NCBI GenBank assembly: GCA_021413735.1
Contig: JAIOPV010000042.1
Location: 1-64,000, forward strand
DNA from: Planctomycetota bacterium
Lineage (GTDB): Bacteria; Planctomycetota; Planctomycetia; Gemmatales; Gemmataceae
Length of the DNA stretch: 64,000 nucleotides
Direction: 5' to 3'
The position numbers and the translations under genes were made by a program. The notes under the pieces were generated by a model, which worked only from the letters and a program-made list of their open reading frames with translations, was not told where the DNA came from and ran no database searches. Shown piece by piece: positions 25,196 to 41,772 of this stretch. Within the stretch, counting starts at the first letter, position 1. Every line of letters starts with the position of its first letter.

Positions 25196-26488
25196 TCACT
25201 TCCCTGCTAACACAGCTGGCGCAGAATGCTTCGCGTGTTCCGCATCGAGACCCGCGTAGACCCCGAAATCGTTGAAGAACAGCCGCTTCGCCAGCCGGTA
25301 GAAAATGTTCTTCTCCGGGATCTCCGCCGCCGGGTTGTACTGCGACGTTCGCGGCACCATCGCCTCCAACTCTGCCAGCGCCGTTTGCCGAGCGGTTGCG
25401 TCCTTCGCTCCGTGTGCCTCGACAAGCTTCTTCAGCAGATCGGGACGCTCCAGCACGATGCAACCGCGGGTCGTGTTCGCTGCGAGCTTGCGGAAGTCTG
25501 CAAGAAACGCCGACTGCATGAACTTCTCTTTCAGCGGTCGCGGATCGGCAGGCGTCGCGTGAATCGACTCCGTCGAGAACTGCACGATCGGGCACGGCTC
25601 GATGCCGCCCCATGGGTTGATGTGATGGCTGATCCCGTTCGCAGCCGGGCACAGCGCTTTGCCGCCGCCGTCGTGGTAAGCGTCGATAATCACAATCGCC
25701 TTCTTCGCTCGCATCTCGACCACAAACTTCCGCGCTCGAACCGCTTGCTCCGGCGTCAGACACAGTTCGGGGTTCGGGTTCGGCCCCATCGGTCGATAGA
25801 CGTGGAACCATGTGTACAGCACGCCCATTTCGATGAGCTTGTCGACCCAGGCTTCCTGCAACGTGTCGTCGATGTTCGTGCGAGCCAGGCTCGTGCAGAC
25901 GCCGGTGAACACGCCCGAGTCGAGGCAGTTGTGCAAACCCTGCATCGTCTTGCTGAGCACACCTGAACGCCCCCGGCGTTCGTCGCTGACGATCTGCGTG
26001 CCTTCGACCGAGATCAACGGCGTGATGTTGCCGAGTTGCCGCATTCGCCTGGCGCGCTCGGGCGTGATGAAGTGGCCGTTCGTGAAGATCTGGAAGTAGC
26101 AATCCGGGTGCTCCGCGAGCATGTCCAGCAGTTGCGGATGCATGAACGGCTCGCCGCCAACGATGCCGAAGAACACGTTGCCCATCTGCTTCGCTTCACG
26201 CACCAACTTGTGAAACGCTTCGGGCGCAATCGTCTGCTGCTTCATGCTCACATCGACCCAGCAGCCCTGACATCGCAGGTTGCAGGTGTTGATGATCGAC
26301 ACATACAGAAACGGCGGGAAGAACTGCCCGCGTTGCATTCGCCGCTTATGCTTGTGAACCGACAACGCCCCCTTCACACCCATCGTGTACGCGAGCTTCC
26401 ACAGCAACCGTTTGTCGGTTTCGAACACGACCCGCCGGGCCAGTTTCAACGTAGCAAGCAGCGTCACGACAACCTCGGGATGAAGCAA
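25196..26488 (-). CDS. Radical SAM protein with SPASM-like C-terminal cysteines
   Basis: A 430-residue enzyme with the 4Fe-4S and S-adenosylmethionine motif CNLRCQGC at 69-76. GIVGGEPFMHP near residue 110 and FQIFTNGHFIT are the family's second and third strand motifs, and ISVEGTQ follows. Cys residues in ALCPAANGI, GIEPCPIVQF and TTRGCIVLE suggest an auxiliary cluster region. The N-terminal 60 residues are a basic, amphipathic extension before PPFLYVSIINT. It uses a 5'-deoxyadenosyl radical on an unknown substrate. The adjoining NUDIX gene is translationally coupled and may work in the same pathway. Confidence 0.92.
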   Translation of the reverse strand: MLHPEVVVTLLATLKLARRVVFETDKRLLWKLAYTMGVKGALSVHKHKRRMQRGQFFPPFLYVSIINTCNLRCQGCWVDVSMKQQTIAPEAFHKLVREAKQMGNVFFGIVGGEPFMHPQLLDMLAEHPDCYFQIFTNGHFITPERARRMRQLGNITPLISVEGTQIVSDERRGRSGVLSKTMQGLHNCLDSGVFTGVCTSLARTNIDDTLQEAWVDKLIEMGVLYTWFHVYRPMGPNPNPELCLTPEQAVRARKFVVEMRAKKAIVIIDAYHDGGGKALCPAANGISHHINPWGGIEPCPIVQFSTESIHATPADPRPLKEKFMQSAFLADFRKLAANTTRGCIVLERPDLLKKLVEAHGAKDATARQTALAELEAMVPRTSQYNPAAEIPEKNIFYRLAKRLFFNDFGVYAGLDAEHAKHSAPAVLAGK

Positions 26489-26538
26489 ATGGGCACAGTC
26501 GAGTGTATCAGTAGTTCATCCTCGCGGCGTGGATGCAA

Positions 26539-27876
26539 TCACACCGCACCAATCCCTGGACCGTTCAGCAAAGCGGTATTCATGGTGCCGTCGGTGATGG
26601 TGAACACGCCTGGGAATCGTTTGTCCCACTCCGCATTCGCCGACGGACAATACTGCCGGCCGTTCGACTCGATTGCCGCGATTCCCGGAATGTGGGCTGC
26701 AATGCTCGCCGACTGAATCAGCGACGCACCCACGCACGTCAGGTCTTGCACGCAGCGGAAAAGGCCGAACTTCTGAGCCGCGGCCGCGAGCAGTAGCGTT
26801 TGCGTCTGCCCCTTGCAGGCCTTGAACGCGACGCCGGTATACCCCATCTCGCGCGACATCAGCAGGCTTTCCAGATCGAGCAGCGACTCGTCGATGACGA
26901 CGGGCTTCAGCTTCGCCGCCTCGTGCATCCGATTCGCGGGGTTCGCCTTCAGATCGCGAGCCGTCGGCTGTTCGACATACTGCACGCGATCGTACCCGGC
27001 TGGCGTTCGGTCCTTGAGCCGCCGCAGAAATTCCAGCAGATACTCGACGTTCTGGCAGCGTTCGTTGAAGTCGAGCGAGTACCACCACTGCGTGACGCTG
27101 CGTTTCTGCTGCACGGCTTCGGCGATGCCATTCACCGTCACGACTCGCTCGACATCCCAGGCAATGTCGTCACCATTGAGCTTGATTTTCAAATGCGTCA
27201 GTCCATCGCGTTGAATCCACTCGCCGAGGTGTTCGGGCAAGCCGTCGCCCACGGGTTTCCCGACATCGGCAGGAGTCATCGGATCGAGCGCTCCGACAAG
27301 GTGATACAACGGCATCCGCGCCTTCGGCTCTGGCGTGATGTAGTTGTGCAGCCGGTCGCCCGCGAACTCCTTGCCGAGATAGTGGCCGAGGTCGTGCTCG
27401 AGGAAGTCGGGTCCGTAGGTGTGGTAGCAGTTCAGACCGTGGAGTTTGCCATAAGCGTCGTGCAACGCCGCGTCGAATGCGGAGCCGACGACCAGCTTCG
27501 CGAGCGCCGGCATCGGCTCACTCAAGTTCAGCACAGTGGCCGTGAGCAGGTCTGGCTCGATGGCGTGCGTGATGTCGATGGGGTGGCCCGAGAGCTTGCA
27601 ACCGGAATAAAGTCCGGCGGTCGTCCCCGCGAAGGTCTGCATCGCTGTGAGCGTCTGGTCGTAAGTGAGGGCACGCGTTGGCCACGCCCAGACATTTCCC
27701 AGCGGCATCGACCCGAAACCCTTGCCGACCTTCCCGGACGCGGTTTCCACTTCCATCCAGACGTTCAGAATGGTGACGCGATCGAGGGCAACGCCGCCGA
27801 ACTTGATTGGCGTGCGATAGCGGTAGTCCTCGAACGAGACGGAAACATCGCGAATAGTGATGTCGGTGGACTTCAT
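26539..27876 (-). CDS. Enolase-superfamily (mandelate racemase/muconate lactonizing) enzyme
   Basis: A 445-residue protein. The capping N-terminal domain starts MKSTDITIRDVSVSF. The barrel carries HLKIKLNG, a KxK catalytic lysine motif on the second strand, then WWYSLDFNER with a probable metal Asp, VQYVEQPTARDL with a Glu, and VVIDESLLDL with Asp/Glu. FKACKGQTQTLLL supplies a further lysine where a catalytic Lys usually stands. The overall order fits the MLE/dipeptide-epimerase branch, but the substrate cannot be named. The start at 27876 avoids the palindrome upstream. It is divergent to the methyltransferase gene. Confidence 0.85.
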   Translation of the reverse strand: MKSTDITIRDVSVSFEDYRYRTPIKFGGVALDRVTILNVWMEVETASGKVGKGFGSMPLGNVWAWPTRALTYDQTLTAMQTFAGTTAGLYSGCKLSGHPIDITHAIEPDLLTATVLNLSEPMPALAKLVVGSAFDAALHDAYGKLHGLNCYHTYGPDFLEHDLGHYLGKEFAGDRLHNYITPEPKARMPLYHLVGALDPMTPADVGKPVGDGLPEHLGEWIQRDGLTHLKIKLNGDDIAWDVERVVTVNGIAEAVQQKRSVTQWWYSLDFNERCQNVEYLLEFLRRLKDRTPAGYDRVQYVEQPTARDLKANPANRMHEAAKLKPVVIDESLLDLESLLMSREMGYTGVAFKACKGQTQTLLLAAAAQKFGLFRCVQDLTCVGASLIQSASIAAHIPGIAAIESNGRQYCPSANAEWDKRFPGVFTITDGTMNTALLNGPGIGAV

Positions 27877-27877
27877 G

Positions 27878-27983
27878 TGGGTTGTTGCTGGTGGGTTGTG
27901 GGTTGTAAGACAGCCACACGGCGATGTCGATAACGTATTCCGTGGCGTTCCATTCACAATCAACAATCCACAACCAACACCCG
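27878..27983. repeat. D-type palindrome filling a divergent gap
   Basis: GTGGGTTGTTGCTGGTGGG and TGTGGGTTGT words on the left pair imperfectly with ACAATCCACAACCAACACCC on the right. The element spans essentially the whole 108 bases between two divergent start codons, leaving no room for ordinary separate promoters outside it. Confidence 0.75.
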
Positions 27984-27984
27984 C

Positions 27985-28809
27985 ATGCCTCTCGATTGGC
28001 AACTTCCTCCTGGCGTCGATCGCGGTCTGTGGGACTATCTGCACGCCGACGACATGGTCGCAGGCTACGACGAGCAGATGCGTGTGTCCCCACTGGCCGC
28101 AACCGATGTGGCGTTCTGCGAGCGTGCGTTCCCGACGCCTGGAAAGCTGGTCGATCTCGGCTGTGGCACGGGTCGGTTGTGCGTTCACTTCGCGGCGAAG
28201 GGTTACGATTGCGTTGGCGTCGATCTATCCGACGAGATGCTGGCGAAGGCGAAGGAGAACGCGAAGAACCTAACCCCCCAGCCCCCTTCCCGAAGAAGGA
28301 AGGGGGAGCCGGATTTAGCCCCTCTCCTCTTAGGGGAGGGGTTGGGGAGGGGTTCTGCTTCCTTTGTGAAGGGCAATCTTGTCGAGCTGACGGAGTTGCC
28401 TGCCGCGAGCTTCGATTACGCCGCATGTCTGTTCAGCACGCTCGGCATGGTTCGTGGTGCGGACAACCGAGCGAAGGTGGTCGCGAACGCCTTCCGATTG
28501 CTGAAGCCGGGCGGGCGATTCGTGCTGCATGTCCACAATCGCTACTTCGGTGGACTCGGCTGGCGGCGTGTTCTCGGTCAGCGCTGGAAAACGCTCCTCG
28601 GCAACGCACACGCGGGTGATATCACGATGTCACAGGCTTACGGCGGTGCCCCGCTGACGCTGCATCATTTCACGCAGCGCGAGGCGACGGACTTACTTGT
28701 GGCTGCGGGATTCGTGGTGCGGGAAGTGTCTGCGATTGGCGACGATGGCAGACCCGCGACTGGTTCGCGGGCCTATGGCTGGTTGGTGCAAGGGGAACGC
28801 CGACAGTGA
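27985..28809 (+). CDS. SAM-dependent methyltransferase carrying an in-frame repeat insertion
   Basis: A 274-residue class I methyltransferase. LVDLGCGTGRLCVHFAAKG at about 55-73 is motif I, GVDLSDEMLAKAKENAKN follows with the acidic motif II residue, and LKPGGRFVLHVHNRYFGG is the post-motif region. Between them, at about residues 95-125, the frame reads through a repeat (LTPQPPSRRRKGEPDL, then LLLGEGLGRGS), which aligns with nothing in the fold and interrupts the loop after the second strand. The gene stays open, so a functional protein with a surface loop insertion is possible. The start lies at the edge of a palindrome. Confidence 0.85.
   Translation: MPLDWQLPPGVDRGLWDYLHADDMVAGYDEQMRVSPLAATDVAFCERAFPTPGKLVDLGCGTGRLCVHFAAKGYDCVGVDLSDEMLAKAKENAKNLTPQPPSRRRKGEPDLAPLLLGEGLGRGSASFVKGNLVELTELPAASFDYAACLFSTLGMVRGADNRAKVVANAFRLLKPGGRFVLHVHNRYFGGLGWRRVLGQRWKTLLGNAHAGDITMSQAYGGAPLTLHHFTQREATDLLVAAGFVVREVSAIGDDGRPATGSRAYGWLVQGERRQ
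28269..28356. repeat. G/C-rich palindromic repeat inserted in-frame in the methyltransferase gene
   Basis: CCCCCTTCC and GGAAGGGGG form an inner hairpin, CCCCTCTCC and GGGGAGGGG a second, and CTAACCCCCCAGCC at the left pairs with GGTTGGGGAGGGGTT at the right. This G/C-rich type is normally intergenic. Here it is about 88 bases long and leaves the frame open. Confidence 0.85.
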
Positions 28810-28822
28810 GGTCGGCCATGAA

Positions 28823-28864
28823 AATGGTTCCGGACCACATGCACACCCCACGTCCGGAACCATT
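28823..28864. repeat. C-type palindrome after the methyltransferase gene
   Basis: Perfect 13-base arms AATGGTTCCGGAC (28823-28835) and GTCCGGAACCATT (28852-28864) with a 16-base loop, 13 bases after the stop. The arm matches words at 19445-19558 and 56434-56500. Confidence 0.85.
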
Positions 28865-28865
28865 C

Positions 28866-29393
28866 CATTCGACCGGAAGAAACTACGTTAGACAAACATT
28901 AAAGAGCGGTTAAATCGTAACTTACGAAAAGTTAATGCCCGAGATGAATCGATTCCAGGGCCGGAACAAATACGAAGTAATACGAAAAACGAGTCTGTCG
29001 CATCGCGAGTGCTGTTGTTATTTGTTTTCGCCCTGAAGGGGCGGAACAACATAGCCCGGGGCAAGCCGAAGGCGCCGCCCCGGGAACAGTCCAAACCCAA
29101 TAATCCACCCTGAAAGGGTGGGACAAGAGCTGAAGCCCACCGGGACTGCGAAAGTGTGTCGCACTCCTTCCGAGTGCAATGCGTTTTGGTCGTTGGTCCC
29201 GGGGCGGCGACAGCTTCGCTGTCTTGCCCCCGGGCTCGGTTGTCCTGCCCCTTCGGGGCAAATACATTCCACCTCTCACCAGCAAAACACACCTTCTGAC
29301 AAGTCCACCACGGCAACAGCGGCACTCGCCGTGCTACAGTCTCCGAAAAAACCACCATTTCGGCGCTTTGATAATAGCTGAATTCTGCCAAAC
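28866..29393. other. Gene-free, multi-hairpin region
   Basis: No credible gene is found in about 530 bases. At least six hairpins follow each other: CGCCC/GGGCG (29029-29043), CCCGGGGC/GCCCCGGG (29055-29084), CCACCC/GGGTGG (29105-29121), GCACTC/GAGTGC (29161-29177), a long CCCGGGGC/GCCCCCGGG stem with inner GACAGC/GCTGTC (about 29198-29233) and TGCCCC/GGGGCA (29246-29260). The run CTGAAGGGG-like hairpins suggests a composite repeat island. Confidence 0.65.
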
Positions 29394-29669
29394 TCAACAG
29401 GTATCGCTCGTCACGACCTCAATCAGACGCATGGCAACACGTCGATCACGTTCTTCATCGACACGCGAGAGCCCCATGCTCTCGCGTGCGATTTCTACAA
29501 GTTGCGATGAAATTGCAGCCTCTTCGCCGCCACTCATGATTCGGCGAATCAGCCCCGCCGCATCCGAGTCATACTCGTCTCGCGGTAAACCGTGCACACC
29601 GATTGGGTTCCACTCGTCGCACAAAATATCGCAAACCCGACGGTATATTTCAGCGGTAAGGTGTCCCAT
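29394..29669 (-). CDS. Small protein of unknown function downstream of fusA
   Basis: A 91-residue acidic soluble protein. MGHLTAEIYRRVCDILCDEWNPIGVHG followed by DEYDSDAAGLIRRIM and ESMGLSRVDEERDRRVA recalls small DUF1871-like proteins with a WDPIG and DEYD core. The resemblance is by eye (the quoted start is in two parts: MGHLTAEIYRR and DEWNPIGVHG). The ATG at 29669 lies four bases after the fusA stop. An in-frame ATG at 29705 would overlap fusA. Either way translation is probably coupled to fusA. Confidence 0.7.
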   Translation of the reverse strand: MGHLTAEIYRRVCDILCDEWNPIGVHGLPRDEYDSDAAGLIRRIMSGGEEAAISSQLVEIARESMGLSRVDEERDRRVAMRLIEVVTSDTC

Positions 29670-29673
29670 ACCA

Positions 29674-31806
29674 TCACTCGCCACGTAACTGTCGTAGCAC
29701 TTCATCGGGGGCTGGCTGGTAGCTGTGCGGCTCCATGCTCATCGCGGCGCGACCCTGACTCAAACTCCGCACCTCATTCGCATACGTGAACAGATTCGCC
29801 AGCGGCACCAACGCCATCACTTCCATCATGTCGCCGCTCGGACTCGATTCCTGCGAGTCAATCTGACCGCGTCGCCGCGTCAGGTCGCCGATGATGCTCC
29901 CCAGGAACTGAGCAGGGGTCGTCACCGTCACCTTCATGATCGGTTCCAGCAACTGCACGTTCCCTTCCGTCGCCTGCCGATACGCACGAATCGCAGCAGC
30001 CACGAACGAATCGTCACTCGACAGCGTGGCGTCGAACTTCGCGTCGATGATGCGAGCCTGCGCGTTCATCATCGGGTAGCCGAGTTCGCCCGTCTGAAGC
30101 GCGTCCGTCAACGCCTTCTCGGCCGCGGCCATGAACGCCACCGGCACCGGGTTCTCGTCAGCACTCACAACGTTGAATACGCCCACCGGCTTCTCGGCCT
30201 TGAAGTTCGTGAACGACACTTTCAGTTCCGCGAACGCGGGCTTGTCGCCGAGCTTGTCCACCTTCGCGTCGATCGTGCGAGGTTGCTTCAGCATCTCGCG
30301 ATAGCTGACGTTCGGCTTGCCGACCCGCACCTTCAGTTTGAAGTCGCGTTCGAGGCGGTGCTTCTTCACTTCAAGGTGCAGCGTGCCCATGCCGCTCATC
30401 AGCGTTTGACCCGTGTCCTTGTCGGCCTTCACTTTGAACGTCGGGTCTTCAAGCTGAAGGATTTCGAGAGCTAATCCGAGCTTGTCGCGGTCGCCGCCGC
30501 TATCCGGCTCAATTGACTGACTCACCACCGCTTCCGCGAATGAGATGTTCTCCAGCAGAATCGGATGAGCCGTTTCGCAGAGCGTGTCGCCGGTCACGGT
30601 GTCCTTCAACCCGACAACGCAGACGATGTCGCCCGCTGGGCCTTCGGGCACTTCTTCAAGGCCGCGTGCGGGGTCAGCGTGAACGTGGAACGGCTTCGCG
30701 ATGTTCTCTTTGACGTCCTTGCCGGGGTTGTACGCTCGCATGTTCGGCTTCAGCACGCCCGAATACACGCGCAGGAAGAAGCGGTTGCCGCTCGGGTGCC
30801 ACGCCGCCTTGAACACCAGCGCACAGAAGGGTTCTTTGGGGTCAGGCTTCCGCTTCACTTCCTTGCCCTTGCCCTTCGGGTCGGTGCCGACAACCGGCGG
30901 TCGATCGAGCGGCGACGGCAAGTAATACGTGACGGCATCGAGCAGCGGTTGAATGCCGATGTGTTCCCGACCCGACCCCGACAGCACCGGGAAGATTTTG
31001 CGGCTCAGGCACTGTTCGCGGATGAGCTGCCGGACCTTCTCTGGGTCTGGGTCTTTGTCGTCGAGCACGACCGACGTGATGAGATCTTTCTCGTCATTCT
31101 GCGTCAGCACATCGAACAACTCGGCGCGATACTTCTTGGCTTCTTCGAGTTCTTCTTCGGGGATGTCGGCATCGCGAACGGTTCTGCCGAGGTCGCCGGC
31201 GTCGAAGAACTTCGCCCGCATTGTGATGAGGTCGATCACGCCACGGAACGGCTTCCGACTATCGGCTTCGCCGCCGGCCCCGATGGGAATGACGATCGGG
31301 ATAGGCCGCCCGTGATCGGTGTAGTTTGGCGTGAGGCGGTTATGGATCGTCTCCAGCGTCTTCGCGAAGTTCGCCCCGACGACGTCCATCTTGTTGACGA
31401 ACACCATTCGCGGCACGCCGTACTTGTTCGCCTGCCGCCACACCGTTTCCGATTGCGCTTCGACGCCCTTCTGCCCGTCGAACACGACGACCGCACCATC
31501 GAGCACACGCAGCGAGCGTTCGACTTCGGCCGTGAAGTCGACGTGTCCGGGCGTGTCGATGAGGTTGATGGTGTACCCATTCCACTCGAATGGCACGCAC
31601 GCCGAGTAGATGGTGATGCCGCGAGCCTGTTCTTCGGGATCGTAGTCCGTATCGGTGGTGCCCTCATCGACGCCGCCGAGTTTGTGCTTGGCGTTGGCGT
31701 AGAAGAGTAAGTGTTCCGTGGTCGTGGTTTTGCCAGCGTCGATGTGCGCGATCACGCCCAGGTTGCGAACCTTCGGAAGATCGAAGCCGGTTTTGGATTT
31801 GGCCAT
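29674..31806 (-). CDS. fusA: Elongation factor G
   Basis: A translational GTPase that drives ribosome translocation or recycling. The 710-residue protein carries the P-loop AHIDAGKTTTTE at 20-31, the switch region RGITI at 62-66, DTPGHVDF at 84-91 and NKMD, then domains II to V, ending with GDLTRRRGQID and the SQGRAAMSMEP segment of domain V. The region before RGITI reads GTTDTDYDPEEQ instead of the common DWMEQEQ, so it is somewhat divergent and could belong to the spd-type EF-G group. Position after rpsL-rpsG supports the housekeeping role. The start at 31806 is set by the conserved N-terminus. Confidence 0.93.
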   Translation of the reverse strand: MAKSKTGFDLPKVRNLGVIAHIDAGKTTTTEHLLFYANAKHKLGGVDEGTTDTDYDPEEQARGITIYSACVPFEWNGYTINLIDTPGHVDFTAEVERSLRVLDGAVVVFDGQKGVEAQSETVWRQANKYGVPRMVFVNKMDVVGANFAKTLETIHNRLTPNYTDHGRPIPIVIPIGAGGEADSRKPFRGVIDLITMRAKFFDAGDLGRTVRDADIPEEELEEAKKYRAELFDVLTQNDEKDLITSVVLDDKDPDPEKVRQLIREQCLSRKIFPVLSGSGREHIGIQPLLDAVTYYLPSPLDRPPVVGTDPKGKGKEVKRKPDPKEPFCALVFKAAWHPSGNRFFLRVYSGVLKPNMRAYNPGKDVKENIAKPFHVHADPARGLEEVPEGPAGDIVCVVGLKDTVTGDTLCETAHPILLENISFAEAVVSQSIEPDSGGDRDKLGLALEILQLEDPTFKVKADKDTGQTLMSGMGTLHLEVKKHRLERDFKLKVRVGKPNVSYREMLKQPRTIDAKVDKLGDKPAFAELKVSFTNFKAEKPVGVFNVVSADENPVPVAFMAAAEKALTDALQTGELGYPMMNAQARIIDAKFDATLSSDDSFVAAAIRAYRQATEGNVQLLEPIMKVTVTTPAQFLGSIIGDLTRRRGQIDSQESSPSGDMMEVMALVPLANLFTYANEVRSLSQGRAAMSMEPHSYQPAPDEVLRQLRGE

Positions 31807-31828
31807 GACAGAAGCTCTCAATGAAGAC

Positions 31829-31950
31829 GACACAGGGCTTCCGCCCTGTGCTACAAACGCCGGCCCCATCCGGGGCGGAAAACCAAGACCAACCACCCTC
31901 TTCGCCCTGGAAGGGCCGTCTTTCGTAGCACAGGGCGGGAGCCCTGTGTC
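31829..31950. repeat. Palindromic repeat upstream of fusA
   Basis: Arms of 26 bases (31829-31854 and 31925-31950), each containing CACAGGGC on both sides of a small inner hairpin, differ at one position. The 70-base loop includes CCCCATCCGGGGC. It lies between rpsG and fusA. Confidence 0.88.
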
Positions 31951-31982
31951 GCAATTGCCAACCAATCGCCCCATAAAATGAT

Positions 31983-32028
31983 ATCAGCTACCAGCTCGCA
32001 GGTTCGGCCCTGCATGCTGATAGCTGAT
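31983..32028. repeat. D-type palindrome downstream of rpsG
   Basis: ATCAGCTACCAGC (31983-31995) and GCTGATAGCTGAT (32016-32028) pair with one mismatch around an inner GCAGG/CCCTGC stem. The word ATCAGCTA is shared with the palindrome at 41683. A further stem TGACCC/GGGTCA (32044-32060) includes the rpsG stop codon. Confidence 0.8.
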
Positions 32029-32057
32029 TGGATTGTCGTTGAATGACCCCCGAAGGG

Positions 32058-32534
32058 TCACCATGCGAAGTGGCTGAACGCCTTGTTGGCTTCGGCCATC
32101 TTGATCGTTTGTTCGCGCTTGCTCATCGCTTCGCCCTGTCGCTGGAAGGCTGCCATCAGCTCTTCGGCGAGACGCAGGAACGTTGGACGGCCTGCTTTGC
32201 CACGGATCGCGGCGAGGATCCACCGAATCGCGAGGCTCTCGGCTCGCTTCGGCTTCACTTGCATCGGAACCTGATAGTTCGCACCACCAACGCGGCGGGA
32301 GCGAACTTCGAGGCTCGGCTTGACGTTGTTCAGCGCGTCGGTGAACACGCCAATCGGGTCGGCGTCCGGCATACGCTTCTTGATCTGATCGAGCGCATCG
32401 TAAACCACTCGCGTGGCGACGGACTTCTTGCCGTCGTACATGAGGCAGTTGATGAACTTGCTCAGAAGAAGCGAACCGTACCGGGTGTCCGGCGCGAGCT
32501 TCGTGTAACTGGCGGTGCGGCCTTTGGTTGCCAT
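32058..32534 (-). CDS. rpsG: Small ribosomal subunit protein uS7
   Basis: A primary 16S rRNA binder that nucleates assembly of the 30S head. The 158-residue length is normal. LLLSKFINCLMYDGKKSVA, VEVRSRRVGGANYQVP-like sequence (here LEVRSRRVGGANYQVPMQV) and RGKAGRPTFLRLAEELMAA are family signatures. It follows rpsL in the classical str order and precedes fusA. Its 5' flank carries one palindrome and its 3' flank two. Confidence 0.97.
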   Translation of the reverse strand: MATKGRTASYTKLAPDTRYGSLLLSKFINCLMYDGKKSVATRVVYDALDQIKKRMPDADPIGVFTDALNNVKPSLEVRSRRVGGANYQVPMQVKPKRAESLAIRWILAAIRGKAGRPTFLRLAEELMAAFQRQGEAMSKREQTIKMAEANKAFSHFAW

Positions 32535-32540
32535 CGGGGA

Positions 32541-32652
32541 AGTTCTCAGTTCTCAGTGATCAGTTGTCAGTTAAAAAATCGGGTTCGGCTGTGTCGTCGA
32601 GTTCTCAGGCAGCCACGATCGACTGACAGCTGATAACTGACGACTGACAACT
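32541..32652. repeat. D-type palindrome between rpsL and rpsG, overlaps the rpsL stop
   Basis: The 31-base arms (32541-32571 and 32622-32652) are built from CAGTT and TCAGT words and pair with about five mismatches. The right arm includes two bases of the rpsL TAG stop codon. Confidence 0.85.
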
Positions 32653-33025
32653 ACTTCCCGTCCTTCTTCGCTCCGTACTTCGAGCGAGCCTGTTTACGAT
32701 CCGAAACGCCCTGGCAGTCGAGCACACCGCGAACGATGTGATAACGAACGCCCGGCAAGTCGCGAACGCGGCCACCACGCACGAGCACAATCGAGTGCTC
32801 TTGCAGGTTGTGGCCTTCGCCACCGATGTATGCCGTCACTTCGATGCCGCTCGAAAGACGAACACGGGCCACCTTTCGGAGTGCCGAGTTCGGCTTCTTC
32901 GGGGTCATCGTCTTGACCACGGTACAGACGCCTCGCTTCTGCGGGCATCCTTGCATGGCTGGGTGCTTCGGCTTCGACCGTTGCGGCACCCGCGGGCTCT
33001 TGATTAGCTGATTAATCGTCGGCAT
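32651..33025 (-). CDS. rpsL: Small ribosomal subunit protein uS12
   Basis: Decoding-centre protein of the 30S subunit. The 124-residue product has QLIKSPR, the streptomycin-site loop [15 protein letters not shown] with the usual Lys, [11 protein letters not shown] and [14 protein letters not shown]. No resistance-type substitution is visible at the KKPNS lysine. Its stop codon lies in the arm of a palindrome. The gene follows rpoC after 189 bases. Confidence 0.98.
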   Translation of the reverse strand: MPTINQLIKSPRVPQRSKPKHPAMQGCPQKRGVCTVVKTMTPKKPNSALRKVARVRLSSGIEVTAYIGGEGHNLQEHSIVLVRGGRVRDLPGVRYHIVRGVLDCQGVSDRKQARSKYGAKKDGK

Positions 33026-33122
33026 TCGTCGAAATCCTGCTCGGCCGCCAGCGTGGGTCGCCGGACGGGAATGAGTATGTTAGCGGATCGCGGAAAAGCG
33101 GGAAGGTCGCGCTGCGGAAAAA

Positions 33123-33213
33123 GTGTTGAGTGGTTCGTGTTTAGTGTTTGGCCTCAAACCACGCGATGTTCGGGTGGTGTTGGGCAAAATACTAAACACG
33201 AAACACTCAACAC
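33123..33213. repeat. D-type palindrome after rpoC
   Basis: The 23-base arms (33123-33145 and 33191-33213) contain TTCGTGTTTAGT and its complement and differ at one base. The right arm ends one base before the rpoC stop codon. Confidence 0.9.
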
Positions 33214-33214
33214 G

Positions 33215-37792
<4,578 letters not shown>

Positions 37793-37850
37793 AGATGAAC
37801 TCCCCGGTATGGACAGGAGCAATGTTCGTGCGTGTGGTCGATATTGTTGA

Positions 37851-37906
37851 GCGGCCGCCCCATCGGGGCGGCGGACGCGCGTCGCCCCGTTGGGGCGACC
37901 GCTAAC
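37851..37906. repeat. A-type double-hairpin repeat between rpoB and rpoC
   Basis: GCGG and CCGC ends bracket GCCGCCCC-ATC-GGGGCGGC and GTCGCCCC-GTT-GGGGCGAC. It begins 10 bases after the rpoB stop. The second hairpin is identical to the one in the repeat at 1007. Confidence 0.88.
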
Positions 37907-37916
37907 CGGAAACCAA

Positions 37917-41663
<3,747 letters not shown>

Positions 41664-41682
41664 CGGGGTTGCTCCTCCCTAG

Positions 41683-41772
41683 GAGCTATCAGCTATCAGC
41701 TTTCAGCCATCAGCAAGAACAAGTGGAAGCAATCATTCTGGCTGACGGCTGAGAGCTGATAGCTGATAGCTC
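41683..41772. repeat. D-type palindrome upstream of rpoB
   Basis: The 32-base arms (41683-41714 and 41741-41772) contain CTATCAGCTATCAGC and its complement with two mismatches. It ends 20 bases before the rpoB start codon, so it would lie in the mRNA leader just above the ribosome-binding site. Confidence 0.9.

Noticed and set aside
28888-29397. A 169-residue minus-strand frame
   Set aside because: It is made of the hairpin repeats of the island and has no start signal or family match.
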